DNA of 64,000 bases from positions 605,228 through 669,227 of the forward strand of contig NZ_BPTV01000002.1 in assembly GCF_019973375.1 (NCBI RefSeq), written 5' to 3'. This DNA is from Prevotella lacticifex. Its GTDB lineage: Bacteria > Bacteroidota > Bacteroidia > Bacteroidales > Bacteroidaceae. Numbering within the stretch: position 1 is the first letter of the stretch; the number at the start of each line of letters is the position of its first letter. Position numbers and translations under genes: made by a program. Under the pieces are notes generated by a model. That model was not told the DNA's origin. It did not search any database and saw only the letters and a list, made by a program, of their open reading frames with translations. Below, piece by piece: positions 18,311 to 28,600 of the stretch.

Positions 18311-20059
18311 CTATTCGTATCCCTTGTTCTGCTTGTAGAGTCCGGGGATGTAGTAGAGCTGGTTGTACGGTATGGGCCAGAACTCGTTCTTTCCCGCCGT
18401 GAAGTGTGCGTCCTTATAGTACTGAGCGTAGGACTGTCCGTCGTAGACGTCGTTCTGCTCGTGCTTGAAGAAGTTGTTCAGCGTCTCCGAGGCCACACCC
18501 CAGCGGCGCAGGTCGAAGAATCGTTCGTTCTCCATTCCGAGTTCGAGACGGCGCTCCCAGCGCAGGCACTTGCGTGCTGTCTCCTTATCCTGGAAGTAGC
18601 TTTCGGGGTAGAGTGCAATGTCGCACTGGTCGGCAGCATACTCTATGTGCTTGGCAATGGAGTTCTTGGCTCTCTGCCTGATGTCGTTGATGATGGTGCG
18701 TGCGTCCTCGAGGCGGCCGAGCTCTATGAGTGCTTCGGCCCTCATGAGCATCACGTCGGAATAGCGGAAGACGTAGTCGTTCATATCGAAGGCCTGCCAT
18801 GGGCGGTTGAAAGTCTCACCCTTAGAGCGCTGTGGCACCTCCTTGAGCGATGTGTAGTAGCCGTAGGTATTCGGTGTGCGGCTGTTGGCCTTTGTCATCG
18901 TGTATTCGCTCTCATACTTATATGGGAATGTGGGCATTCCGACGGTGTGGAAGAGCCGCGGGTCCCATTTCTGTGCTGTGGGATGTCCGTTGACGGGATA
19001 GTCGTCGGTCTTGTTGTAGTCGTCGAACTCCGGCAGACCATTGCGGGTCTTGAAGGCGTTGACGAGGTCCTGCGACGGTTTGTGGAAATCCCATCCGCAC
19101 GACCACATTCCCCAGCAGCCGTTGAGTGTGTTCGACCAGTTGGCGCGTCCGTAGTGTGTGTGGTCGGCACTGTAGTCGGAGGACTGGACGGCGAAGATGC
19201 TTTCCTTGCTGTTCTTATACTCGGGGAGGAAGATGTCGCCGTAGTCGGCGAGGTAGCCGTAGTCGGGGTCGCTGATGACCTCATCGGTATAGTCGACTAC
19301 CTTCTGCATATATTCCTTGTTAATGTGGGCCACACCGTCGGTAGCCTCGTAGCCGTCGCCCCAGGCGAGTGTCAGGTAGCACTTGGCGAGATAGCTGGCC
19401 GCCGCCTCCTTGTTGGCGCGTCCGCCGTCCTTCTGCTTCACTGGCAGGTTGTCGTATGCAAACTGGAAGTCGTCGATGACTTTCTGGAAGAGCTGCTCAT
19501 AGGTGAGCTCGGTGTTCGACACCTTCTCTGTGGCCTTGTCGCGGTATGCCTGCTCGTCAATCCATGGCACCTGGCGGAAGACGCTTATAAGCTTGAAGTA
19601 GAAGTGTGCGCGAAGGAAGCGCACCTCGGCCTCGCGCTCCTTGGTCGTCTCGGTGCCGAGGGTGCTCTCGCCGTTGTCCTCGAGGGCTACGAGGGCTACG
19701 AGGGCGCGGTTGCAGCGCGACACGGCACAGTAGAGGCGGTACCAGAGCTCGTCGAGTTCACCGCGTGTGGACGTCAGCGACGACCATATCTCGATGTCGT
19801 GATATCCGGTATCACCGGTGCCGCCACCACCTTTGAGGCAGTCGTCGGACGACAGGTCGCCGTAGGGCCATAGGTTGAACGGATAACTGTACCAGCAGTC
19901 GCCGAGCATGGCGTAGGCGCTGTTGACCATTTTCTCCGGATCGCTGAACGCCTTGTCCTCGTCGACGACAGCCGTGGGCTTATAGTCGAGGAAGTCGTTA
20001 CAGCTCGTGAAGCCCATTGTCATCATGGCTGACAGGGCAAGAATATATATTTTTTTCAT
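18311..20059 (-). CDS. SusD/RagB family glycan-binding lipoprotein
   Basis: A 582-residue surface lipoprotein. The lipobox ends in Cys20 (TSC-NDFLDYKPTA). SusD hallmarks are the N-terminal FLDYKPTAVVDEDKAFSDPE, TPR-like helices (RFLRAHFYFKLI) and C-terminal LRWERRLELGMENERFFDLRRWG. It binds oligosaccharides at the cell surface and caps the SusC channel. It follows susC by 37 nt on the same strand. Confidence 0.95.
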   Translation of the reverse strand: MKKIYILALSAMMTMGFTSCNDFLDYKPTAVVDEDKAFSDPEKMVNSAYAMLGDCWYSYPFNLWPYGDLSSDDCLKGGGGTGDTGYHDIEIWSSLTSTRGELDELWYRLYCAVSRCNRALVALVALEDNGESTLGTETTKEREAEVRFLRAHFYFKLISVFRQVPWIDEQAYRDKATEKVSNTELTYEQLFQKVIDDFQFAYDNLPVKQKDGGRANKEAAASYLAKCYLTLAWGDGYEATDGVAHINKEYMQKVVDYTDEVISDPDYGYLADYGDIFLPEYKNSKESIFAVQSSDYSADHTHYGRANWSNTLNGCWGMWSCGWDFHKPSQDLVNAFKTRNGLPEFDDYNKTDDYPVNGHPTAQKWDPRLFHTVGMPTFPYKYESEYTMTKANSRTPNTYGYYTSLKEVPQRSKGETFNRPWQAFDMNDYVFRYSDVMLMRAEALIELGRLEDARTIINDIRQRAKNSIAKHIEYAADQCDIALYPESYFQDKETARKCLRWERRLELGMENERFFDLRRWGVASETLNNFFKHEQNDVYDGQSYAQYYKDAHFTAGKNEFWPIPYNQLYYIPGLYKQNKGYE

Positions 20060-20096
20060 CGTTGTAGCGTTTATATATAAAATAGGTATAGTCTCG

Positions 20097-23000
20097 TTAG
20101 AAGCCCACCTGAAGGCCGAAAGAGAGTGAAGTAGGTATAGGATAGTTCCAGTTCGGGTTCTCCGGGTCCTGGCATGTGAGGCTGCTGCTCTTGATGGTCA
20201 GCAGATTCTGTCCGGAGACGTAGAAGCGTACTTTGCTGAGACGGATCTTCGAGATGAGGCTCAGCGGCAGACTGTAGCCCAGCTGCAGCGTGCGCAGCTT
20301 GAGATATGAGCCGTTCTCGACGAAGTATGACGATGCGCGTCCCTCGTCGGCACGGTTCTCGGTGCTCAGCCGTGGTATCGTGGAGCCGGTGTTGTTGGTG
20401 TTCCAAGCACCGAGCAGACGGCTGCCCTTGTTCGATCCCGGGTCGGTGATGGCGTAGAAGTCGGTCTGGAATTTCTGGTTGTTGTACACGTCCTGGTCGG
20501 CGACGCCCTGCCAGAACATCGTGAAGTCGAATGACTTATAGTTCAGGGCCACGTTGATGCCGTAGGAGAAAGCCGGTACCGGGTCGTAAATCCACGTCTG
20601 GTCGTCGCTCGTAATCTTGTGGTCGCCGTCGAGGTCGCGGTATTTGAGTCCGCCGACACGTGCGTTGGCCTGTCCTGAGGCATCGACCTCCTCCTGAGTC
20701 TGGAAGAGTCCGTCGCAGACATATCCTACTATCGATCCGTAGCTCTTGCCGCTCTCTACGAGGTTCTGCTTCGATGTGTGGGCATAAGCACCCTTCGTCG
20801 ACGATGGCAGGTAGGTAACCTTATTGCGAAAGAAGTCGAGGTTGCCGCTGACATCGATGCCGAGACCGTTGTCGAGGGTTGTGCGGTAGCCGAGGCTGAA
20901 CTCCATACCGGTGTTGCGCAGCGACGGTCCGTTCTGCCAGCTGTTGCCGCCCTCACCGGTGGCACCGAGGTATGCGGGGCTGATGAGCATGTCCTTGACG
21001 TTCTTCGTGTACCAGTCGATGGTGCCGTAGATGCTGCTGCGGAGGAGCATGAAGTCGAGACCGACATCATACTGTGTGGCTGCCTCCCACTTCAGGTGGT
21101 CGTTGGCGAGCTGTGTGGCACGGTAGCCTGATGGGAAGGTGCCCGAACCGGCGAGGGTGAGGTCGTAGGCTGTCGACGTGACACGGTCGAGGCCGTAGTC
21201 GACGACATAGAGTCCGAACTGCGCGTTGTTGTCGATGGCCTGGTTACCGGTCTTACCCCATGAGAGGCGGAGCTTGGCATCGCTGAGCCATTTGGCCTGC
21301 GGCAGGAGCTGCGAGAAGCGGAATCCGAGTGATGCTGCGGGGAAGGTACCCCAGCGGTTCTTGCGTCCGAAGCGTGATGAACCGTCGCGGCGTACGGTGA
21401 ATGAGGCCAGCAGGAGGTCGCGCCAGTTGTAGTCGGCCTTGCCGAAGAATGATGCTAAGCGGTAGCCGAACTTAGCACCGGCGTTGCTCATAGTGCCCGT
21501 GGCGGCGTTAGGCCACATATAGTTGACATCCTCGAGGGCATAGCCTTCGGAGTAGGCCGAGAAGTCGATGACGCTCTGCTTTGAGAGCTCGCTGCCGAGA
21601 AGGATATTGAAGTGGTGCTGGTCGGCGATGGTGAAATTGTAGTCGGCCGTGTTCGACCATACCCAGTTTGTCTCGTTGTTGTTCGTCAGGGTAGTCTTGG
21701 CGATGGAGTTCTTCACCACGTCCGACTCGTATGTGTGGGTCAGGGCGTTGATGAACGATGTCTTGTAGTCGATACCGAAATTCGACTTCAGGGTGAGACC
21801 CTTGATGGGCTTGAGTTCTACGTATGCATTGCCGAAGACACGCCAGTAGTCGAGGTGGTTGTCGCGGTTGTCATACTGCTCGCGGGCGGGATTCTCGCGG
21901 TCCGACATTGATCCTACAGGACCGGCAAAGGTCTTTCCGTCCTTCTCGTAGACAGGTACTACCGGCGGCATCTTCAGTGCGTCCTCCATAGGATGGCAGT
22001 CGACCTGCGACGAGTAGGTGAGGGTGAGATTCTCGCCGACGGTGACAATTTTATTCAGATTCCACGAAGTATTCAGACGTGCCGAGAGATTCTTGAAGTC
22101 GGTGTATTTAAGGATACCGTTGTTGTCCTTGTATCCCACGGAGAACATTGCGCTGTGCTTGTCGTTGGCATGCGACAGCGAGAGGTCGTAGCCCTGTGAG
22201 AATCCGGTGCGCGAGATGGCATCCACCCAGTCGGTATCGGAGAAGGGCATCGTCTGCTTCTGGTTGATGAATCCGTTGTAAAGGCCGTTGGCCGTGTAGG
22301 TTACGTAATCGTTGGTAGCCGGGTTCCACACCTTGATGGGTGTGCCCGAGGCTGCGTTGAGGTCGATACCGTAGTTCTGGGCGTAGGCCACGGGGTCCTT
22401 ACCGTCGTTGAGGGCGGCCTGGGCCATGGCGGTGATATACTGCTCAGTGTTGCAGAGTTTCATCTTCGACTGCGAGGTATAGAACTGAGCGGTGAGGTTC
22501 GACGAGAAGTCGATGGCGATCTTGTTGCCTTTCTTTCCTTTCTTTGTGGTGATGATGATAACGCCGTTCGACGCACGGCTACCGTAGATTGATGCCGAGG
22601 CAGCGTCCTTGAGCACCTGCATGCTCTCAATATCGTTGGTATTCAGCGAGTTGAGTGCCATCGTCGTCGGTACTCCATCGATGATGAACAGCGGGTCCTG
22701 CGACGAGTTGATGGAGCCGATGCCACGGATGCGAACCGTTCCCGTACCCTGTGGCGAACCGTCGGTGGTGATGGTCATTCCCGGCACGTGACCCTGGAGG
22801 GCACGCATGGGGTCGGTGTCGGCCGTCGTCTTGAGGTCCTTGGTGTTGACCACAGCCACCGAACCGGTGAGGTCGGCCTTGCGCTGGGTGGTGTAACCGG
22901 TGACGACAACCTCGTTGAGCTCCTTGGAGTCCTCCTTGAGCTGAATCTTCATGCCGGAGGCGGCCTTCACCTCTTGTGGGGCATAGCCGACATAAGAGAC

Positions 23001-23216
23001 GACAATGGTGGAGCCTTGTGGGGCCGTGAACGAGAACTGTCCGTCGAGGTCAGTGACGGAACCGTTGGATGTACCTTTCTGTACGACGGAGGCTCCGATA
23101 ATCGGTTCGCCCGAAACGTCGGTGACGGTACCGCTGACAGTGATGTCCTGTGCCAGCGCTGCTGCTGAAATCATGGTTGCCATGATCGCGAGCAAGAGAA
23201 ATCTCAGATGTTTCAT
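20097..23216 (-). CDS. SusC/RagA family TonB-linked outer membrane importer
   Basis: A 1039-residue protein: signal peptide 1-22; carboxypeptidase-like regulatory domain ~23-105 (VSGTVTDVSGEPIIGASV); TonB-box-like ELNEVVVTGY; plug ~120-230 (ITTDGSPQGTGTVRIRGIGS, SMQVLKDAASASIYGSRASNGVIIITTKKG); then a 22-strand-type barrel ending in LSFGLQVGF. It should import fructan oligosaccharides with the adjacent SusD. It is the first gene of the locus. A -7 box (TATCTTTG, 23304-23311) stands ~88 nt upstream. Confidence 0.96.
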   Translation of the reverse strand: MKHLRFLLLAIMATMISAAALAQDITVSGTVTDVSGEPIIGASVVQKGTSNGSVTDLDGQFSFTAPQGSTIVVSYVGYAPQEVKAASGMKIQLKEDSKELNEVVVTGYTTQRKADLTGSVAVVNTKDLKTTADTDPMRALQGHVPGMTITTDGSPQGTGTVRIRGIGSINSSQDPLFIIDGVPTTMALNSLNTNDIESMQVLKDAASASIYGSRASNGVIIITTKKGKKGNKIAIDFSSNLTAQFYTSQSKMKLCNTEQYITAMAQAALNDGKDPVAYAQNYGIDLNAASGTPIKVWNPATNDYVTYTANGLYNGFINQKQTMPFSDTDWVDAISRTGFSQGYDLSLSHANDKHSAMFSVGYKDNNGILKYTDFKNLSARLNTSWNLNKIVTVGENLTLTYSSQVDCHPMEDALKMPPVVPVYEKDGKTFAGPVGSMSDRENPAREQYDNRDNHLDYWRVFGNAYVELKPIKGLTLKSNFGIDYKTSFINALTHTYESDVVKNSIAKTTLTNNNETNWVWSNTADYNFTIADQHHFNILLGSELSKQSVIDFSAYSEGYALEDVNYMWPNAATGTMSNAGAKFGYRLASFFGKADYNWRDLLLASFTVRRDGSSRFGRKNRWGTFPAASLGFRFSQLLPQAKWLSDAKLRLSWGKTGNQAIDNNAQFGLYVVDYGLDRVTSTAYDLTLAGSGTFPSGYRATQLANDHLKWEAATQYDVGLDFMLLRSSIYGTIDWYTKNVKDMLISPAYLGATGEGGNSWQNGPSLRNTGMEFSLGYRTTLDNGLGIDVSGNLDFFRNKVTYLPSSTKGAYAHTSKQNLVESGKSYGSIVGYVCDGLFQTQEEVDASGQANARVGGLKYRDLDGDHKITSDDQTWIYDPVPAFSYGINVALNYKSFDFTMFWQGVADQDVYNNQKFQTDFYAITDPGSNKGSRLLGAWNTNNTGSTIPRLSTENRADEGRASSYFVENGSYLKLRTLQLGYSLPLSLISKIRLSKVRFYVSGQNLLTIKSSSLTCQDPENPNWNYPIPTSLSFGLQVGF

Positions 23217-23303
23217 CTTCTTGCTGAGTTTTTAGTTATACTTGATAAGAATTGTTATAAATTCCAGTTCATAAGATTGAGTGCCAATGTCTTTTCGACG
23301 TTG

Positions 23304-23311
23304 CAAAGATA
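23304..23311 (-). promoter_or_regulatory. Promoter -7 element of the susCD operon
   Basis: TATCTTTG on the minus strand, within TATATATCTTTG. No good TTTG at -33, as is usual for activator-dependent PUL promoters. The rest of the 23217-23499 gap shows nothing else. Confidence 0.5.
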
Positions 23312-23499
23312 TATAAAGGTAGAGGGAACAGTGTCGAAATATCGTTCCAACCTGTCGAAATTTGTTTCATGAACTATATTTTAACTCTTATGTCGCATTT
23401 GTGGAGCACAGGAGCAGCGACCCTGATGATTGTATCAGCAAATGTAAAAAGTAGACCCGTATTTCGTGACGTTCGTGCGGCATAGATGGCATTGGTTTC

Positions 23500-24075
23500 A
23501 TGCACGAACAACACGAAGAATACGATTTTCGGCAGGCCGATAGCACAATTATCGGCAACGTCAAGGAGGGCAACCGCGTGACCTTCACCGTCGACGCTTA
23601 TCCCGACGATACCTTCGAGGGCACCGTCACGCAGGTGCGCCAGGAGGCCACAACAACGAATAATGTTGTCACCTACGAGGTCGTCATCAGTGCCGACAAC
23701 AGCGATCTGAAACTGAAACCGGGCCTCACGGCCAATGTCACCATCTTCACCAGTGAGATTTCGGGCGTGCTGAACGTCCCCGCAAGGGCCCTGCGCTTCA
23801 CACCGACAAAGGAGACGGCACCGGGATACAAGATTGTCGAAACACGGGCAAAGAACAAGGTGTGGATTGTCGACGGCAATACCGTCAGGGCCGTGGCCGT
23901 GAATATTGGTCAGAGCGACGGCACCAATACCGAGATACTGAGTGGACTGAAGGAGGGACAGAAGGTCGTCGTGGCCGTGAAGTCGTCGACACCCGACGGC
24001 GGCGATGCCGACGACGCGGCGCAGGAGAGCAGTCCGTTCGCTCCGGGACCGAAAAACAATAAGAAGAAAGGATAG
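23500..24075 (+). pseudogene. macA-like efflux adaptor, 5'-truncated
   Basis: The open frame gives 191 residues that match only the C-terminal half of a MacA-type periplasmic adaptor: VKEGNRVTFTVDAYPDDTFEGTV, VTYEVVISADNSDLKLKPGLTANVTI, LNVPARALRF. The signal/anchor, coiled-coil hairpin and most of the lipoyl domain are missing, roughly 190-200 residues. The first ~12 codons look random, so the break is near 23540. The downstream ATPase gene is intact and begins 1 nt after the stop. Confidence 0.8.
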
Positions 24076-24076
24076 T

Positions 24077-24826
24077 ATGGACAGAAAGGTTGTCATTCAA
24101 CTCGACGACGTCAGACGCGATTTCGAGGTGGGCGGCAAGACCGTCCACGCTCTCCGCGGGGTGTCGTTCAAGATCTATGAGGGCGAGTTCGTCACCATCA
24201 TGGGAAAATCGGGCTCCGGAAAGTCGACGCTCCTCAACCAGCTCGGATGCCTCGACACGCCGACGAGCGGTGAGTACTACCTCGACGGGGTGTCGGTGCG
24301 GCAGATGTCGAGGAGCGAGCGAGCCGTTCTGCGCAACAGGAAGATTGGGTTCATATTCCAGAACTACAACCTCCTGCCTAAGACGACAAGCATCGAGAAC
24401 GTCGAACTGCCGCTGATGTACAATCCCAATGTCGGCGCACAGGAACGCTTCGACAGGGCCGTGGCCGCACTGAAGGCCGTCGGACTCGGCGAGCGCCTCT
24501 ACCACAAGAGCAACCAGATGTCGGGCGGACAGCAGCAGCGAGTGGCCATAGCCAGAGCCCTCGTCAACGACCCGGCGGTGATTCTCGCCGACGAGGCCAC
24601 GGGAAACCTCGACACGCGCACGTCGTTCGAGATTCTCGTCCTCTTCCAGAAACTCCACGCCGAGGGCCGGACGATAATCTTCGTCACCCATAACCCGAAT
24701 ATTGCACACTACGCCAGCCGGAATATCGAGCTCCGCGACGGTCACATCATCTCCGATGAAGTCAACGACAATATCCTCTCGGCTGAGGAGGGACTGGCCG
24801 CCATTCCGGCCGACACCGACGAATAA
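24077..24826 (+). CDS. MacB-type ABC ATPase (LolD/MacB family)
   Basis: A 249-residue ATPase with Walker A ([11 protein letters not shown]), Q-loop ([13 protein letters not shown]), signature ([15 protein letters not shown]), Walker B ([12 protein letters not shown]) and H-loop (IIFVTHN). It belongs to the MacB/LolD group, which drives mechanotransmission-type efflux with an adaptor and a separate permease in Bacteroidetes. The start at 24077 is chosen from alignment ([12 protein letters not shown]); an earlier ATG at 24005 lies inside the macA fragment. Both partners are broken, so it probably no longer has a function here. Confidence 0.9.
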   Translation: MDRKVVIQLDDVRRDFEVGGKTVHALRGVSFKIYEGEFVTIMGKSGSGKSTLLNQLGCLDTPTSGEYYLDGVSVRQMSRSERAVLRNRKIGFIFQNYNLLPKTTSIENVELPLMYNPNVGAQERFDRAVAALKAVGLGERLYHKSNQMSGGQQQRVAIARALVNDPAVILADEATGNLDTRTSFEILVLFQKLHAEGRTIIFVTHNPNIAHYASRNIELRDGHIISDEVNDNILSAEEGLAAIPADTDE

Positions 24827-24837
24827 AGGAAAAGGAT

Positions 24838-25026
24838 ATGAACTACACCAACTTATTCAAGATTGCCGTACGCGCCATTGCCGCCAACAAGATGCGGTCG
24901 TTCCTCACGGCCTTGGGCATCATCATGAGTTTCGCCGTATGCTCCTTCACCGGCATCTTCTTCGGATGGTATCCAGCCAAGAAAGCCGCCATGCTCGACC
25001 CCATCGAGGCCATAAGGTATGAGTGA
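24838..25026 (+). pseudogene. macB-like permease with large internal deletion
   Basis: The 62-residue frame joins the first ~30 residues of a MacB/FtsX-type permease (LFKIAVRAIAANKMRSFLTALGII) directly to the last ~30 (CSFTGIFFGWYPAKKAAMLDPIEAIRYE). The ~340 residues between, including the periplasmic domain and two to three helices, are gone while the frame is kept. It lies 11 nt after the ATPase gene. Confidence 0.85.
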
Positions 25027-25121
25027 TGCCCCGCCGAAATCAATGATGCCCCGCAGCTAACTGCAAAACTCCACGAATTCGCGCCGCTAATCAGCCGGTT
25101 CCATTTCCCTTTAGCATTCAT

Positions 25122-25376
25122 AGCTACTATAGCTCCCCTATATTTCCCTATAGGCCTCTATAGTTCCTATGGATGCTAAAGGGAATCCTATATCTCAATA
25201 GCTCCCCATTCTCTCCTATTATCCCTATAGCCTTCTACCATATCCTATCCCCTCCTATTAATCCCTATCCTCTCCTATAAACCCCTATTGTCTCCTATCA
25301 TTCCCTATCCTCTCCTATAATTCCCTATAGCTTCCTATAAAATCCCTATAATGTCCTATCGCCCCCTATAAAGCGC
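25122..25376. repeat. CCTAT/CTATAG tract, 10-11-bp phase
   Basis: More than 20 CCTAT or CTATAG cores; from about 25255 to 25370 they recur every 10 or 11 bp, pyrimidine-rich on the plus strand. It fills most of the 25027-25605 gap, after the broken efflux locus and before the promoter of the 1616-aa gene. Confidence 0.8.
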
Positions 25377-25490
25377 CTCCTGAGCGCCACATTTCCGCTG
25401 TGTGCGCAAACTGCGCAAATCTTGCAAACGTTTGCATTTGGTGAAATGTTAAATCTGAAATTTTTCTAACCAACATAAAGATAAATATCC

Positions 25491-25498
25491 TATCTTTG
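25491..25498 (+). promoter_or_regulatory. Promoter -7 element (TATCTTTG)
   Basis: A consensus -7 box giving a ~100-nt leader before the 1616-aa gene. The -33 region is weak. Confidence 0.45.
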
Positions 25499-25605
25499 CC
25501 ACAATGATTGGAATCTAAGAATCTGATGTCCACATTTGCGACAAACGCGGGCCTCAGCGATCCTAACTAAATAAATTCAAATAATAAATAACTTATATAT
25601 ATAAT

Positions 25606-28600
25606 ATGCAACCAAATATCTTTTCCATGCATGTGCGACTGCGCATTGTTTGCATGACTCTTGCACTGATGATGGTGACACCGGTTCTGAGGGCCACCGA
25701 CTATTATCTTGTCGGCGACTTCAACAAGTGGACCCCCGGCGACACTTACAAGTTCTCGGTCAACGAAACAGGAACAACAGCCACGCTCTCGCTCACGGGG
25801 GCGCAGATAAACCTGGCCTCTACCAAGTTCCTCATCCAGGCTGTCGAGAGCTCATCAAATTCCTGGTATCTCAAGAACAGCACCGCTACGACGGTAATCG
25901 TCAACGGCGACGCTGTCACGGCCCCATCATCGAACAACAAAAAGGACGCCGACTACACCGTCAGCGGACTTTCTACATTATCGTCGACAACCTACACCTT
26001 CACGCTTACAGCCAACTCTAACGATATCAACGACAGCAAGCTGAAGATTACCAGTTCCTCCACTGGGGGGGGCACGTCATCGTCGGTTAACCAGCCGGGC
26101 ATCTATCTCTTAGGAGAGAACTTCGGAGCCACCGACCCGGCGAAGCACCTTACTTATAAGTTCATCCGTAAGAACGACAGCGAGTATCACTTTGCCCTCT
26201 ACGCAGGTTCCATGCCCATGAGCGTGGAGCAGCATGGCGCAAACAAGACCGACATTACGCCGTCGTGGAACGGCTATACATTCCGTATAGAGTATGTCGA
26301 TGCCGAAGGCAATACAACCGTTTACAGTCCGTCGGCCAGCGACGGCTACACCCTCACCGGCACTGACACCAATTCCGGCAAGGAGAAAGACCTCGGCAAT
26401 GGTTCTAATACCTGGAAAATTGAAGACAACGGTGGAATTTACGACCTTGTCGTAACCGTCGACAACGACGGCAAGCCTGAAAAGTGGTACTACAGCAGCG
26501 ACCCAAACAGAATCGTGGCCTACAAGGCCAGCTCGTCGAGCAACTGGACTACAGAGGGATTCCTCTACTGCGTGAAAGACAAGAACAGCGAAGCCACGGC
26601 TTACTGTAAGAATTTCTTCGGCACCATCCCTATGGTCAAGGACGAGGAGTTTAAGTTCATCCTTGGCAACTACTGGTTCGGCAAAAAGGAAGACAGCGAA
26701 ATCTACGACCAGAACGTCAGCATCAACGGCGCCACCGAAGCACCGAACCTCAAGAATTACTACGACGGTATCTATCCCGTGGAGTTCAACCCCGACCGCA
26801 CCGACTACCAGCTCAGCGGCAAGGACACCACGCCCCTGCGCATATTCATGATAGGCTCGGCGCTGAACAGCAGTCTCAGCAACACCTTCACCGACTGGAA
26901 TCCGGCCGGTGCCACCGAGCTCGTCTACGACGATGACGAGCAGTGCTACAAGGGTACCGTGGCCCTGAACAAAAACGGCCACTTCCGCTTCCTGCGCGAC
27001 AAGAACGCATCGGGACCCGCCACATCGCTCGAACTCAACTTTGGCGAGGATGCCAACGTGCCCGGCAAGGGCGGCGATACCGACGCCAACAACCACGTGG
27101 CCTACAACTCAAAGACAAGCGGCACCGATGTAGTCTTCAACCCCGACAACAATATATATAATGTGAGATTCTACATCGAGGCAGGAACGGCTATGGATGG
27201 ATTCAACTGGGACAACGGCAAATACCGCTACACCATAGAGCTGCCGACACGCCTCAACGCCACAATCACCCCGACGACGGCCACCGTCGACTACGCAGCA
27301 TCGCTGACGCCGAAGGTCAGCGTGGTGGGCACTACCAGCGACGAACAACGCACATACGCCTTCACCATCGACGGCACCAACCCGACCATCGACCCGGCAA
27401 CGGGCAAGGCCACCGGCACGACGGTCGTGAGGCCCTACAAGTACGATAAGGTCGTACCGACCGATGACGTGTACACATTCTTCATGTCGTCAGACAACAA
27501 ACTCACATATATCGGCACCGACAAAAAGGAGCACACCCTCGACGGCAACACCGTCACCGTGAAGGCGCAGGCCGTGCAGACCGTCACGAAGGGAAGCAAA
27601 TACCGCCTCGAAGGAGACATTGCCACAGGAACTTACGTCTTCAAGACCGCAGGCACTGCGCCGGCGGCAAGCTACACCATCAGTGTCGTCAACGACAACA
27701 AAACCGACCTGGCGTCGATAAACAAGGCTACGGCTACCGTCACCGTGCTCAACAAGGCGACAAACAGCGACGATGGTGTCGATGTCTACTACACCACCAA
27801 CGGCTCAGACCCCGTGGCAGCGGAAAATCCGAACTCACGCCTCGTGCGCGACCGGAAGATTACGGTATATTCCATCGGCAATCCTGACGACATAAACCGA
27901 ATCCGCGTGGCCATAGCCGGCTCGAAGGAATCAGATGAGGATGACGGTACCACTCATGCATCGTGCACATACGATGTGACATGCAGTACATCGGAGGGAG
28001 GATACATCAACTACCGCGACGGATACAGCGATGGAAAGACCCTCGGCGGCGACGGACACATCGTCGTATACGTGCAGCCATGGTCATCGGACGACAAGGT
28101 GAGCGTTGCGACTGGGGACAACCCCGGAGAGGGCCGCGTACCATACATCTACGCTTACGAGAATATCGACAAGGACGGTGTGGAGGTATCGAAGAGCCTC
28201 ACCAACGGCCACCACATCATTGACGTAACAAAGGATTTTGCACTTGTTCAGACCGTTAACCCCGACGAGCAGTGGTATTATGTCGACCTCGTCCCCGACA
28301 AGGGCTATAAGGAGGTGAACGTCTGTATGGGGTATTGCGACCAAGACAATAGCAATACCTATACGCTCACGGCCGCTACCGTGGCCAACGCCCGCAACGA
28401 TATGTTCCTGAAATACGATGTGGCCACAGGAAAGATAGAGGATGTCACCCACGCCTACACCGGCGACCACTTCTACACCACCGGCGCGGGAGGCACGAAG
28501 AGCGAGAATGCCAACCCGGGAATCGGCGAGCACTTCTTCTTAGCTCAGGTGCCGGTGGCATGGGTCATCAACGGCAACGAGGTGAAGGTGGAGAAAGACA

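Noticed and set aside
18404-19873. 489-aa open frame opposite susD
   Set aside because: Antisense shadow of a high-confidence SusD gene; Val/Leu-rich composition typical of complementary-strand reading.
25438-25470. Possible riboswitch in the leader before the 1616-aa gene
   Set aside because: It lies before the -7 box and is AT-rich with no recognisable fold.
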